Shown: one piece after another, positions 52,811-64,000 of the stretch
Numbering within the stretch: the first letter of the stretch is position 1
Layout of the letters: each line of letters opens with the position of its first letter
Notes under the pieces: generated by a model
The model's input: the letters and a program-made list of their open reading frames with translations, nothing else
Databases searched by the model: none
Told to the model about the DNA's origin: nothing
Assembly (NCBI GenBank): GCA_013398055.1
Contig: VZRS01009608.1
Coordinates: 186,001 to 250,000, forward strand
Reading direction: 5' to 3'
Origin: Ifrita kowaldi
Taxonomy: Eukaryota; Chordata; Aves; Passeriformes; Cinclosomatidae
DNA: 64,000 bases
Program-made: the position numbers and the translations under genes

Positions 52811-52950
52811 TTCACAGAACAGTCTGAGTTAAAAGGGACTTACAATAACCATTAAGTCCAACCCTTAAGTGAATGGCCCATACAAGGAACAAACCCATGG
52901 CCTTGGCATTATGAGCACCATGCTCCATCCAGCTGAGATAATTTTAAGCC
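52811..52950 (-). mobile_element. tRNA-Ile-derived SINE with CR1-like tail (TguSINE1 type)
   Basis: Read on the minus strand from 52950, the first 75 or so bases follow tRNA-Ile. The A box is at 52929-52940 (sense TATCTCAGCTGG against TAGCTCAGTTGG), then comes 'ggagcatggtgctcataatgc', and the B box is at 52886-52896 (sense GGGTTTGTTCC against GGGTTCGATCC). 'tatgggcca' follows where the tRNA 3' end should be. After 'ttcacttaagggttggac' comes a tail like the 3' end of CR1, which fits mobilisation by CR1 reverse transcriptase. This architecture is that of TguSINE1, known from songbirds. The anticodon position reads CAT where tRNA-Ile has AAT, and the stems have several mismatches, so it is not a working tRNA gene. 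It is about 140 bases and looks full length. Confidence 0.88.
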
Positions 52951-55419
52951 AGTTCTAGAAGCTATAAAAGAAAGAAAGTTAGTTTTACCTGCAAATTATC
53001 AGTTAAGTTTGTAGTGCCATTCCATCTGTAAAGTACTTACACACCAGAAAGGCTTTGGAGGGAGAAAAGAGCAGTGAGAAACTATGAATTTAATAAAGAG
53101 TAAGAATTTAATACATAGTAATTCCTTGCAAGGGGAAAAACTGCAATGAGATTTTTTAAATTAAAGTGTTGTAAGCAAACAATAAGAATATTTTGGTTCT
53201 TGTTTACAGAATCATTAGCTAAAGGAAGGAATGTAACTCACAAAGGAAGGGGAACTAACATTTGTTGACATTTTCCTGCTTTTAGTCTTTATGTAAACTC
53301 AAAGCAATTAAATTATGTTCAAGACATTTTTGCTGTAAGTAGTCTCCATTTACATTCCTAGAAATAGTAATCCAACTATTTTATTGCATTGTTGGGAGCC
53401 CTGTAGCAACAGACCAAATATTTAGCAACAGGTCTGTTTGCCATCTCTAGGGCTGGAAACCAAAGGCTTGAATCAATTTAATTGCATCAAGTGTTGCTCA
53501 GCCACCGTGCCAGAATGTGTTGTTCTTGAGTTTAAAGGGTCTATTCCTACCTCCCCCCACAGCAGTCTCTAAATAAACCTATAAATCCTTGTTCTGTAGC
53601 ACATGAATTATCAGTAGCTTCAAAATAAATGAAGACAAAAATGGTTGAATATTTAAACATGTAGCAACTCCATCCCATGATAGATCATTTCAAACCAAAA
53701 TTCATTTTTTTCTTTGATATCTACTACTGCTATAAACTTCCAGTTTATCATATAACATTACAATTTATGGTATAACCAGCTTGTGTACTGACTATAAACC
53801 CTTTGTCAATGCCACTGTAAAGACTTTATAGTCCATAAATAATAGAAGAGCGATAGTATCTATCCTTCTTATTTTGCCCAGCACATCCAGAATATAGGAC
53901 TCTAAACATGTCAGAGGATTTGCTTGTTTTACATACAATAGAGGGTATGTAAAAAAAAAAAAAAAAAAGGTACATTTCTCTCAGTACTTAGCTTACACAA
54001 AGCCCATTCAAATAAATAGAAGTCACAGGTGCACGTGATAATTCAGGAACAAAAGATGCACACAAGCAAAAATCAGTCTCAATTTACTGCAGCATTCATC
54101 TATGGCCAGGGACTACAAAAGATTAATTTCCTACCTCCTAAATTATTAAAGAGAAGATGGCTCTTCTTCATGTGCAATAATGTAGGGAGGAATTTGCTTA
54201 GAGCTCTGTATGATGTGTATCACCTTTTCCTGCTTCTCCTTGATGCACTCATTTGGTCAAGACATTCCTTTGTCTCCCAGTGGAGCAATTCTAGACCCAA
54301 CTCTGTCACGTTTATCTCTACAGCCCACAGACGTTAATATTATTTAGGATGGTTTTCCCTGATGTTGCAGCAGAGTGAGGCCCAGGACCATTCCTTGTGT
54401 TGGATCCCTCCACTCTGTACGTGGCAAACCAGCGAGAACCTTGCCTGCTGCACCCGCCAGGCACAAGGAGCTGTGAAAATTTGTGCTTCTGGCTTCTCCC
54501 CCGCACGGAGATTGCCATGCAAGGGTGGTTATTTCATTTTCCTTGCTGCTAGCAAAAGACAAGAAGGGACTCCTTAAAACATTGTGGCAAGGAAGTGTCA
54601 TAACTTTAGTCTACAGACCACCTCATTTCCGTTTTGTAAGTAGAGTTATTTACACTGAAGATCATAAAAATAAGATGCCAGCTTGCCTTGAATTCTAAAA
54701 ACTCTTATCCCACAGGTGGCAGGCAATCAAAGCTGAGACTGCTCTCAGCCCTAGCCTCAGATATTCTGTAACACACTGGATTTCTCTCCTAACACACCCC
54801 AAGCTTGTTTGCTGAATGATTTTCAGCTCGTACGGCTCCTCCTGCACCCCCCATGGCAGGATGCTCGTGTTGTCTCGCTGGGGACTGCCTCTTCCCTCCG
54901 AATCCTGGCAGGCACTGCAGCAATTGGCCTTCTGGTACAAAGCCTTCACCTATTGATCCCACAAACCAAGCTTCTTTCTCATGCTCACACGCTCCCCCAG
55001 CGGATTCCCACGTTGCTCTCACTTCCTACAGACTGGCAGGCATTTTCATTTGTGTTTCTTAGCTCTTTTATCAGCTCTCAAGCAGTACATATTGACAACT
55101 TTCTCACTGCAAAATATAAGATGGGGCAAGGATTTTTCTCCCTTTTCAGCTCAATAAGAGAAAAGAAAAAAAAAAGTTAAAGAAACCTGACCCTTCTTTC
55201 TTTTCCAAGCCTGGGGAGGGGATGGGTCCCTTTCTTGGGTGGCATATTGCAGCTCTCCACAGGACCACATTCCTACAGCTCTTCTAGTCCTAGATCTCCT
55301 CTCAGTGCTGCCGAGTCAAATGCGGGCAACAAAATACCCTTGTGAGTAGATGTAGCACATCTTTAAATGTTGATGTATTCAAATATCTTTATAGAGAATA
55401 TGACACAATAAGTCTCAGG
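52951..55419. other. Non-coding DNA, no gene seen
   Basis: No gene is recognised. The GC-richer patch 54330-55060 generates many overlapping frames of 60-123 codons in several registers on both strands, a composition signature. Confidence 0.6.
53951..53968. repeat. Poly-A run, 18 bases
   Basis: This is the longest homopolymer in the window. It has no recognisable retrotransposon body upstream (53800-53950 is ordinary AT-rich sequence), so a processed-pseudogene or L1-type tail is not supported. Confidence 0.9.
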
Positions 55420-56070
55420 TGAACCCTTTGGGAATTCCAGGGAAAAGGCTGCCTAATCTCCAGTTAAACAAACCTATTATCTCTCACTCCCCGTGAGAAA
55501 GTGAAGCAGAACTGATTTGATTAAGAGCAAATTAACCTCTCTAACACAGCTACCCAGGGTTTTACACCTGTCACTTTAGTATGACAATTTATATTTATTC
55601 AAAAAGCCATGAGACAGTAAATTAAACATTGCCCTAATTAGAAAAATGTCATATGTTACAGTGGGCTAGCAAACTGAACTCATTTCAAACAGTTCTGGTG
55701 CAAAGTATATTTCAGCACAGCATTAATTTGAGTAGAGTCAATATTTTTTACATTGTTGTATCCTGTCTTAATGCCATCATGCCACAGATGTACATTTAAA
55801 GTTCCATCAAACAGTAAGGCTGGACTATATCCAAAGTTCACCATATACCCAAATTTGTTTATGAAAAGCCATCAGCACCTTAATTACCACATACTCCATT
55901 CTATTTCCATCTTGTAATGTCACAGCATAAAGCAGCTCTCCCTCCTAATTACATCTGTTGGCATGACTTTCTTCCTAAAGCTCTTATGGAATAAACAAAG
56001 GCTGAATTATTCAATATCATACAATATCAAACATCAAAGTTACATTAATTTCATCAGATAATTACTCACA
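55420..56070. promoter_or_regulatory. Candidate conserved non-coding block with four TAATTA sites
   Basis: TAATTA occurs at 55635-55640, 55881-55886, 55946-55951 and 56059-56064, four times in 430 bases. An E-box CATCTG at about 55952-55957 and a SOX-type AACAAAGG at 55994-56001 lie among them. There are no simple repeats or transposon landmarks for 650 bases. This combination is common in neural and mesodermal developmental enhancers. The motifs are seen; regulatory function and conservation are inference. Confidence 0.33.
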
Positions 56071-56940
56071 GGTGAACCTCAGTGTTTCAAAAAAATCTGA
56101 AATTGTACAATATAAATTTTTAGGCCTAAAAAAACCCCCCTTTGACATCTTACAAGCATTTCTGGCTAATTTTGAGAGGACAACAACAACAATGACCACA
56201 TTGTGACTGTTCCCTCGATGAGCCATAATTCAGCTGATGGTGATCCAGATGAGGGGAAGGGGCAGGCAGGAGCAGGACACGATGGCCAGGAGGGGCTGAA
56301 GGTCACTGTGGAGCCACCATCCCCTGCAGCCTCACTGTCCCCTCCTGCTGTCACCCTGCACACGGTGGGCAGTGCAAGGACAGCACCAGGGATCTGCTGC
56401 CTCACAGGAAGGGCACAGGCCACTCTTCCTAGCTGGAAAGTGTCGACATTTCAGTTTGCCCAAAAAGCTTTCTGGAGCAAATCCTATGGGACTGCTGAGG
56501 CTTTCGCACTTCCCAGTGTGATGCAGGAGAGTCCTGCACTGTGGTGGAGGGGGAAGGATGAGCCCTCTCCCCACACATTAACTAACTGGTTTGCTCCTAA
56601 GTTATGATTTATGAAACAGAGAACTTGTGAGTTAGGAACCTCATGATTTAAGAAATGAATTACTGAAGTAATTTTTTGGTGTTTTCTTTTTTTTCTTTAA
56701 ACTTATCCTTACCGTTTTAATAGCTTTAGTTCTCTTGCTGTCTAAAAACAGTATGCATACTGTAATTACAACACAGATAACGAGCCTTGTGATAAATAAG
56801 TACAGTTTATACAAAAAACTCTTCAGAGTTGCTCTGAGGAAACTGTATAATAATGAAGCTATCTGAACTCTAACAAGAAAATAATTTAGGTCATTATTCC
56901 CAGCAATAAATATTGGACATACACATTTGTTTTCCCTAGT
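56071..56940. other. GC-rich patch then AT-rich DNA, no gene seen
   Basis: The GC-richer patch at 56190-56600 carries frames of 134 codons (plus, 56203-56607) and 80-85 codons (minus). None is recognised, and both strands are open, which argues for composition. Confidence 0.5.
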
Positions 56941-57120
56941 TTGCTAAGATGAGGCAGAACTATTATTTTTATAAATAGGTATCTATGTATATATATATTT
57001 ATACATAGATGGTCTATGTTTTGTATAAAGATCAGTTTTACACACATATAATCATGTGTGAACATAGGAGAGTATATATATACATATGTAGATAACTGTG
57101 AAATATATAAGGAAATAATG
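56941..57120. repeat. AT-rich TATA-type simple sequence with an 11-bp inverted repeat
   Basis: TATATA runs occur near 56989 and 57073. Within them ATCTATGTATA (56981-56991) and its exact reverse complement TATACATAGAT (57000-57010) are separated by 8 bases, so the strand could fold into a hairpin or cruciform. There is no tail of T after it and no gene nearby, so it is not a terminator. Confidence 0.75.
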
Positions 57121-57254
57121 CAGTTATTTGTCAGTAAATGAAGGACCTTGATGGCTGAAGGAGACACCACATTTATGGCACTCAGGTATAGCACTGCTGT
57201 ACCAGCGAGAGCTCCTGCTGCAGCTCCTGCAGGAGAAGCCTGAATGGCATCTTT

Positions 57255-57270
57255 CCTCCTCCTCCTCCTC
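57255..57270. repeat. (CTC)n microsatellite
   Basis: Five uninterrupted CCT/CTC units lie in a pyrimidine-rich stretch. The opposite strand reads as a short Glu/Arg run inside a chance frame of 62 codons. Confidence 0.85.
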
Positions 57271-60220
57271 GTTCCCTCCCCCTCTGCAGGGCTGCTTCTC
57301 CCTCCCTGGCAAGGATCAACTCCCAGAGAGCCTCTCCTCACCGACTCTGGCAGGCTGCTCCCTTAACCTCTTTGTGTCTCTTTTCACAACCCACGTATCC
57401 TCAGACTTGAGTTTGGCCCAGGAAATGATGAGGCTGTCGACATCCACCTTGCTAGTAAATTGATTGAGAAATTAAGGGATTGTCTGTGGCAGTGTTTATC
57501 ACAAAGGATAGTCCCTAGACCTTGCTCCAGAGCCACTGGAGACAGATCAAGCAAAGCAGTTCTTCAAATCTAATGCAGCCATTATCCCTTATCAGATTTG
57601 GTTTTAAATAGATAACATCAAAACCAAAGGGAGCCAGCAGAGGCAGAAGTCAAAAAGAGAAAGAATAGATTTGCAGGGGCTGCTTTAGAGCTGTAAAAGA
57701 GTAAATGTTCATTAAGCAGTTCTTCAAATCCTGTTTTAGCACAAACAAGAAAAGTCTAACAATAATTTTTGTACTGTCTATTGGTCACTAAGTATAGGAA
57801 GCTCCTCAAAACAGACTAAGTGTCACATATAACCATTATTTTTATGCATTACCATCAGGCTTCCAGACTCCATGTGCAAAGGATCAGCACTGCAGACATA
57901 AGGACACTGCATTTTTTTTTTAAAGACCTCACCTTTCCAGCTTGAGCTGTTAAAGTCACAGCTGTCACCACTAAACAACCTTTTTTTCTTCTTTAACTCT
58001 TAAGACACAGCAGCCATATAGCTTCAAAACTCAAAGGCAGAGATTAAAGATGCAGAGATTATGTGAAAACAGTCTGTCTGTCTTGTCACCAACCCTCACA
58101 TTCCATGCAGATAAATTTGTCAGAAATATATTGCCCAACTCACTGAATTTTGCTTCATTCAGATTCATTTCTATATATCTCACTCAATTTAGCTACTTTA
58201 AAAATATCTTGGCAATACGTGTGGAGACCACGCAAGGGAAAGTCATGCTAGGAAAACACCAAAACACACAAACAAATATTCTCCTCAAATTATGTCAAGC
58301 AAAGCAAATAGCAGCAAGCACAGCCCAGCCTCTGTTTTAATTTGGGATGTCTCTGTCTCACCCTTAGGTTTCTCATGGGCAGAGCTGCAGAAACAATCAA
58401 CAATCCAGACTGCCCCACGTTTGTCACCAATTCAGCCTGAATTATCTAATTCCTGTGAACCAACTGAAGTTACAGGCTCCTGATACCACAGCATGGGCCC
58501 AAATTCACGTATCCCCCTGGAAGTCTTATCACTTTCCCCAGAAAATACCAGCCTAATTTTTTTTGTAGCGGGGCAGTCTCTTTGCCAGGGACTGGTTTTG
58601 AGAAAGGTCCTGAAAAATTATGCTTTTATATATATATAATATTTTCAATTTTCCCTTAGTATGTTTTAACCTGGCCAAACCCTATATGATTTGGGACAGG
58701 AAACTTCCTCAAGAAAGTAGCAGTGGGGTAACAAAGGTGTGAGTATCTGTTAAAAATCTCATCCTCATGCACCCACCGGTTGGAATGGGTGCAGCTCTTG
58801 CCCACCCCAGTGGGTACCCAAGTGGGTTCTGCTCCTGCAGTCACACTGAAATGGAGCAAAGGAAGAACAGCAGCAGCTCGTGTCAGACACCAGCTACAGC
58901 AGCAGATCCCAGGAAGGAATATTTTTAGAAGACTTTAAAGTGAAAGTTCGCTTTCAGGTTGTGCTCTTGTGGATCAGCAAGGAAATGACAGAAATAACAA
59001 GGTGGCACCTTATAATTTAATGATTGAATAAAACAGAGTTAGGGATCATCTGAGAATAAGACAGATTTTAAACAACAGAAATGTTTTTACATAAAAATTT
59101 TAGGAACAAGAAGCCTTTGGGTAAAAGGAAATAAAAAGAAATAGAGGAAGGGCAGCTTGTTCATACACACCATATGTATCACCAGGAAATTTCTAAGGAA
59201 ATAGCAGCTAAAAGTTATGAGCAAAATAGGCATATCAGCTCTCAGATACAGTCAATTTGCTATTCTTTTTGAAAAAGCAAGCACTGAAAAAAGAGAAGAA
59301 ACTGTAGGGTTATAAAAATAACTTTTCACAAGGAAAAAAAAAAGCCCAAAAAACCAATCAGCAAGCTCTTTCCCTGAGGTACTTTTCAGCCTATAAAAAT
59401 TGAAAGTTAACAGAAAATGAGACTGCAAGAAAATACTGTAGCAGGAATATTAAATTTGTGTAAGAAGACAAGTAAAGAGATGGGCAGGATCACATATGTT
59501 TATTAGATCACACAGCTGACTTGAAAAAAAGCACTTATTGTTTGTGATCATCAACACCAGAGCACAGGGGAAGTGCTCCCATGTGCAATACCTGGTACCC
59601 CAAAATGACATTAAAAAAAACCAAAACAAAAAGCCACCTAATTAAAGCAATTAATCTGTTCTGTACAAGGGCATTATCCAAACCAGATTTGCCTCTGCTG
59701 GGTGAATTTGGGCTGCAGCACAATGCTGTTCAGAGACAGAGGACTTGGATCAACACAGAAGTCCAAATGTGTGTGTTAGGCTGGTGCCCACCATTTCTCT
59801 AACAAAATTCACACAGCAGCTCAGCTGCTGCTCAGCTTTGTTTGTTTTCCTGAGGTAAAGAAAATGAATCCTACAAAACTTTCCCAGCTACACCAGAGAG
59901 CAAGCCCCCTGAATATTTTGTCGTGCCAACAGAAACGTGGTGTAAAGTCCACAGGAACAGGGGGAATGAAGGCTTCAGCACAGCCTGGAGTTTACTTAAC
60001 CACAAAGCCACGCTTCACAGTCCAGTTTCAGACATCTTAAATCGTATTGTTCACGTGTCAAAAAAGACAACCTGACCAACATGGAGTTAGCTTGAAAAGT
60101 ATGCAGATACGTCAAATGAATATACGTCATTTTTGTTTACCTTCTGAGTCTAGAAAAATATGAATCTCAGTAAAGCATCATAATATATAATCATGTAGTG
60201 ACAGAACATGGGGAAATCAC
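57271..60220. other. AT-rich non-coding DNA, no gene seen
   Basis: Frames are under 97 codons. A 17-bp direct-repeat pair at 57554-57570 and 57714-57730 is annotated separately. A TATATATATA run lies near 58629-58638. No recognised transposon precedes the CR1 at 60221. Confidence 0.6.
57554..57730. repeat. 17-bp perfect direct repeats flanking 143 bases
   Basis: AAGCAGTTCTTCAAATC is present at 57554-57570 and 57714-57730 without mismatch. The enclosed 143 bases have no poly-A end and no SINE box motif that I can see. The pair could be the target duplication of an old short insertion, or a remnant of a local tandem duplication whose second half has diverged. Confidence 0.6.
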
Positions 60221-60454
60221 TTTAAATGGAAAGAGGATAGATTTAAATTAAATATTAGAAGAAATTCTTCCCTGTCAGGGTGGTGAGGCCCAGGCTGCCC
60301 AGTGAAGCTGAGGCTGCCCCATCCCTGGAAGTGTCCAAGGACAGGAGCTTGCAGCAACCTGGGCTAGTGGAAAGTGTCCCTGCCCATGGCAGGGGGTGGA
60401 ACGAGATGAGCTTTAAGATCCCTTCCAACCCAAACCATTCTATGATCCTATGAC
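60221..60454 (+). mobile_element. CR1 LINE 3' fragment, well preserved
   Basis: This is a 5'-truncated CR1 copy in sense orientation. It opens with 'agatttaaattaaatatta' near 60239-60257, passes 'cagggtggtgaggcccagg' at 60276-60294, 'gctgccccatccctggaag' near 60314-60332 and 'ccctgcccatggcaggggg' near 60380-60398, and ends 'cattctatgatcctatgac', where two near-copies of the ATTCTATG octamer (60437-60454) mark the CR1 3' terminus. Divergence from the common avian 3' consensus, as I recall it, is modest, so this is the youngest CR1 here. The minus frame of 187 codons at 60255-60818 runs through its antisense strand and should not be called a gene. Confidence 0.93.
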
Positions 60455-63400
60455 TTATGGAAGACATAAACCAGCCATGATCTCTTTGTTGCCCAAACCC
60501 AGGAGCAGTGGCTTTGGATGAGTGCTGAAAGGTTGATGATGAGATGACACGAGCAGAGCTGCAGCACCAAGAGACTGATGTTCTCCTGAGCCCTGGAACA
60601 CCAGCGCAACTGGGAATCAAAGGCTTCAGCACCACCCAAAAGCCTGCTCTGCAGCAAGTCCCAGAGAAGCTGTTTCCCCAACACTCAGGGGGTGCTGGGC
60701 AGCAGTTTTTAGGCACTGCTGTCCTGGGTGGGGTTTCAGGTTGTAGGTGAGTTATCGGAAGACTGAAACCACAGGCAATGTCTGCTGAGGGGAGCAGAAA
60801 GGCAAAACGCAAAACCACCTCCCGATCTGCCTAACTCGTATTTTGTTGTCCTCAAGGACAGCTGTGATTAGTCAAAAGCCAAGAAATTAGCTTTAATAAA
60901 GGAAGGAAGTGCTGGAACAGAGCCAGCAACAACTTTTTATGGTTCTGGCACCTTCAAAAAACATGCTGAGTTGCCATTTCAGTATTTTGCAGGGTGCAGT
61001 TAGAATTATACCATCAGATACGTAAATCCAATATGATCCTTCAGAAGCAAAAATCAGCAGCATGCCATATGTTGTATATCCTAAACACTAGTCAAAATAG
61101 CCTCATTTCATCTGACAGTACAAAGAACTGTCTGGATGTTGCATCTTTTCTTGGCAGACCGGATAGACTTATTGGTGTGTTTGTTTCAAGACAGGAAAAT
61201 CACATTCAGTGCTTGTGTTTCAATCATGAAAAGAGAAATGTGGAGAGAAATATTAATATTTTTTCTCTGGGTTTTGTGGAATTTAGCATTCACATTATAT
61301 TTTGGCCATGAAGGGTCAAGCCTGGATGCTTTCTGAAAGGAGACAAACAGCTTTTCCTGCACTGAAGGGACAAAACTCAGTATTCCAGAGGCTATTGAGC
61401 AAACTCATATTATGAGCCTTTTAAAAAAAAAAAAAGAAAAAAAAGCTTTTGGCACTTGCTGAATATAAATAATGAGTTGTGTGGAATTATTGCTTAGGAA
61501 ATGGAAAGCACTAAATATCAGTATTGCACAGTCACAGTCCACTGTGGGACTCAGGCCACAAATACATCACAAGTCCCTCCCACCAAAAGCCCACTCTTTG
61601 CACAGCTGGCAAATACCATCTCCTTTATTCTCTGGTGAGCAAACAATAGGATTATATTAAGTAATTCATTTTGGGGAGAAAACAAAGCCAAAAAAAACCC
61701 CGACAAACTTAACCACAAACTAATTGCTTTTGAGCAACCTCCTGATCCCCTGAAGCCCTATAGCCAAGTGGAACATGCCACAGGTTTTGCCGTCCCTCAG
61801 TGACCACCCAAACCATCAGCTGTCCATCTGACAAACCCACCTTTGCTACTATTTGGTTAACTGGTGTTTTACTGGTGTCAGATTAAATTGCCTTTGATTC
61901 ACATTAATGGTGGAAGTGATGTTCCCTCAACCCATGGTTTATGTGTTTCTAAACCAGATACTCAGACTTAATAACATAAAACATGTCAAGATTGAAAAAT
62001 CAAATTGAATGTTTGCTTCTATTGTGAGATTTAGTGCTTTTTCTTGTGAAAATCTAAGTTGATTGGCCCAGTTTTCAATTTTTCAGTCAATCCACTTATT
62101 CCAGACAGCAGGCAAAATTTTCTCAGTGATAGAAACTAATATTTCTTCTGACTCATTTTTTTGTAGGTACACCATTAAAAGGGCAAAAAATGCAAATGCA
62201 TCTTAATACACACCCAGGTTTGGGGACTTGAGGGTTTCAAGGGATTGATGGCTGTACACAAGCAAGACATTTGGGTCAAACAAATGAATAAGAAATAGAT
62301 GTGGGGCCACAGAAAAGTGGGGAGGGAGCAGAAAACCAGTTACACAGAAATAAATGGAGTGTAGATTTTGGTAAGTAATAAAAACAGATCTTCAAAATAC
62401 CTCGTGGCAGCTGCAGGGAGGTGCCATGGAGTGGTATATTATTACTCCTTACATGAATGATCTGCTGGGTCTACAGCTGAGGGCAAGGCAGGCAGGCAGT
62501 GTTATCCATTGCAGAGTCTTTAATGAGACAATGTGAAGTTCGAGTTGCACACCACACAATATTTTTCTTCCCTGTTCAATCTGTATTAAGTCGATATTCT
62601 GCTAAAACCCAACATTTGTTGCCTTTTTCCTATTTAGTTTCTGTCAATGTCCCCTAAAAGTGCTGAGCTTATTAAACTGACATCACCCACACAAATTTCA
62701 AGAAGGGCACTGTGGTGAAAAATGCCACAGAGCAGAGGCTGTGCTTTGGGGGAACAGCTCAGCTTCCCCTTCACTCCACATCTGTACAAGCTTGTCTTGT
62801 CATTAGCAGCTGGAAAAGTCCACAGAGAGGCACGCTGTGCTCCAAGGCTCCCTTCCCCTTTTATTGACAGGAAGGAATAAGGAGCACTCTGTAAGTAGAT
62901 GGCTACGAGGAAGACTTAAACCAAAATATTTAACCAAGTATATACAGAGCTATTTTGATAGCTGCAGAGCTGTGTGAGCTGCTACATTACACACACAGCT
63001 GCTTCCAGGCCCTCCTGCTTGATTTTAATTATTTTTTGAAGATTACTAACATCTCAAAGTTTGCTATCCAATCCTTCAGCAAACTACAGAGCAAAATTAT
63101 TTTTATTCTATTCTTTTCTTTTTCCTGTTGTTTTTTATTCTGAAAGATCCCACACCACCTAGATGACTGCAAGGCATCTCTAGAGGTTGCATCACACAAA
63201 AAACCTTGGTCGGGGAAACAGCCTAAATTGTTCCTCTTCATTTACTATAGCACCAAATCAGACGGTAACCCAAGCTAGAAAGTTTAGATTAACTCCTGCA
63301 AACTTACTAAACATCAATCAGCCAAAGAAAGATAGGTTTGGACAGCTCCCTCCCTCCCTATTCCAGGCGATATCTCTGCTTCTTATTCTCCTTGTCAAAG

Positions 63401-64000
63401 GGACTGAGAGCTTAAGAAAAATTAATGCTAAGAGCAAAAGTTCTTTATAGTACTTTATAATTTAAAGACATTCCTCTTGTAAGGAATAGGAACTATTGAA
63501 GTCTCTTCACAATTTCTTCTGTGTATCTGTGAGTTTCCATAATAAATGAACTCTGACTTATTACAGATGAACCCAGCAAAGGAATGAGCACTAATAAGGT
63601 GACAGCAAACCTAGTAGTGCAATCCTCAGGCAGGCAAAACACATATTTTTTTACAATTGTGGAGAAGCAGAACAAGAGTGGGTCCTGATTTCACAGGGCT
63701 AGAACTTCTGATGTAACTGAGGCAGAGTTTGGGACAAGAAGGAAACAAGGACAAAATCTCTAGTTCACCTGGGGCCTGTTCTGAAATGACTTGGAGTGAT
63801 TTAGGTCATGTAAAATTACAATTACATTGTAATCATTGTACAATTACAATTACACTGGAATACTCTAAAATATTTTAAAATGGCATTTTACTGCAAAAAG
63901 AAAAATCAGAATTGTAATGGATGGAGAAGTATTTTGTACCATAACAAGAAAAAATGCTGAATTGTGTAGAAAATACTCTGTCATTGCATAGGCTTTTGTG
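60455..64000. other. AT-rich non-coding DNA, no gene seen
   Basis: Frames are at most 105 codons (60994-61311, plus) and not recognised. Simple sequence includes 13 A at 61423-61435 followed by 8 A at 61437-61444. Near the right end AATTACAATTACA occurs twice (63814-63826 and 63842-63854) in an AT-rich imperfect 28-bp tandem. No gene or transposon is recognised. Confidence 0.6.

Noticed and set aside
52870..52950. tRNA-Ile gene on the minus strand
   Set aside because: A and B boxes are degenerate, the anticodon position is CAT, stems mismatch and a CR1-like tail follows, so it is a SINE and not a functional tRNA.
53951..53968. Poly-A tail of a processed pseudogene
   Set aside because: No coding-like sequence or target duplication is visible upstream of the A run.
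60255..60818. 187-codon open frame on the minus strand
   Set aside because: Its C-terminal third is the antisense of a CR1 3' end and the rest is a GC-richer patch. This is a repeat artefact.
1..64000. CRISPR array, operon, phage or other prokaryotic system
   Set aside because: No regularly spaced repeats, no ribosome-binding-site-preceded gene clusters and no dense coding. The content is vertebrate non-coding DNA.

Overview
The window reads as non-coding nuclear DNA from a vertebrate, most likely a songbird (Passeriformes). It is AT-rich by eye, full of homopolymer runs and stop codons in all frames, and has no bacterial-style gene packing, rRNA, functional tRNA or CRISPR array. The organism call rests on its transposon fossils. 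These are three CR1 LINE pieces, one with the octamer-like 3' end typical of avian CR1; a GC-rich solo LTR that matches my memory of a common avian endogenous-retrovirus LTR; and a tRNA-Ile-derived SINE with a CR1-like tail that matches TguSINE1, a family described from zebra finch and related songbirds. All family names come from memory of consensus sequences, and no database search was run.

Layout. 1-2439: plain AT-rich DNA. 2440-2935: minus-strand CR1 3' fragment. 5800-7492: long, badly decayed plus-strand CR1. 7493-36539: about 29 kb without a recognisable gene, holding a homeodomain-site cluster near 18.25 kb, a splice-site-like pair near 14.5 kb and simple A-rich repeats. 36540-36860: the best candidate cis-regulatory element. 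40670-41357: solo ERV LTR on the minus strand, embedded in a GC-rich block. 42.9-44.2 kb: a perfect tandem duplication and a possible very old tRNA-SINE relic. 46970-47420 and 55420-56070: further candidate regulatory blocks. 52811-52950: the SINE. 56.9-57.8 kb: an AT cruciform and a 17-bp direct-repeat pair. 60221-60454: young-looking, 5'-truncated CR1. The rest is unremarkable.

I found no protein-coding gene or coding exon that I can support. The open reading frames present (longest about 197 codons) show no recognisable domain, and the larger ones sit in repeats, in GC-rich blocks or in frames explicable by chance. The window is best read as part of a gene desert or a very large intron, with a few clusters of transcription-factor motifs that may be enhancers of a gene outside the window. 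I see no convincing evidence of a new biological system here; the findings below are modest and each states what would test it.
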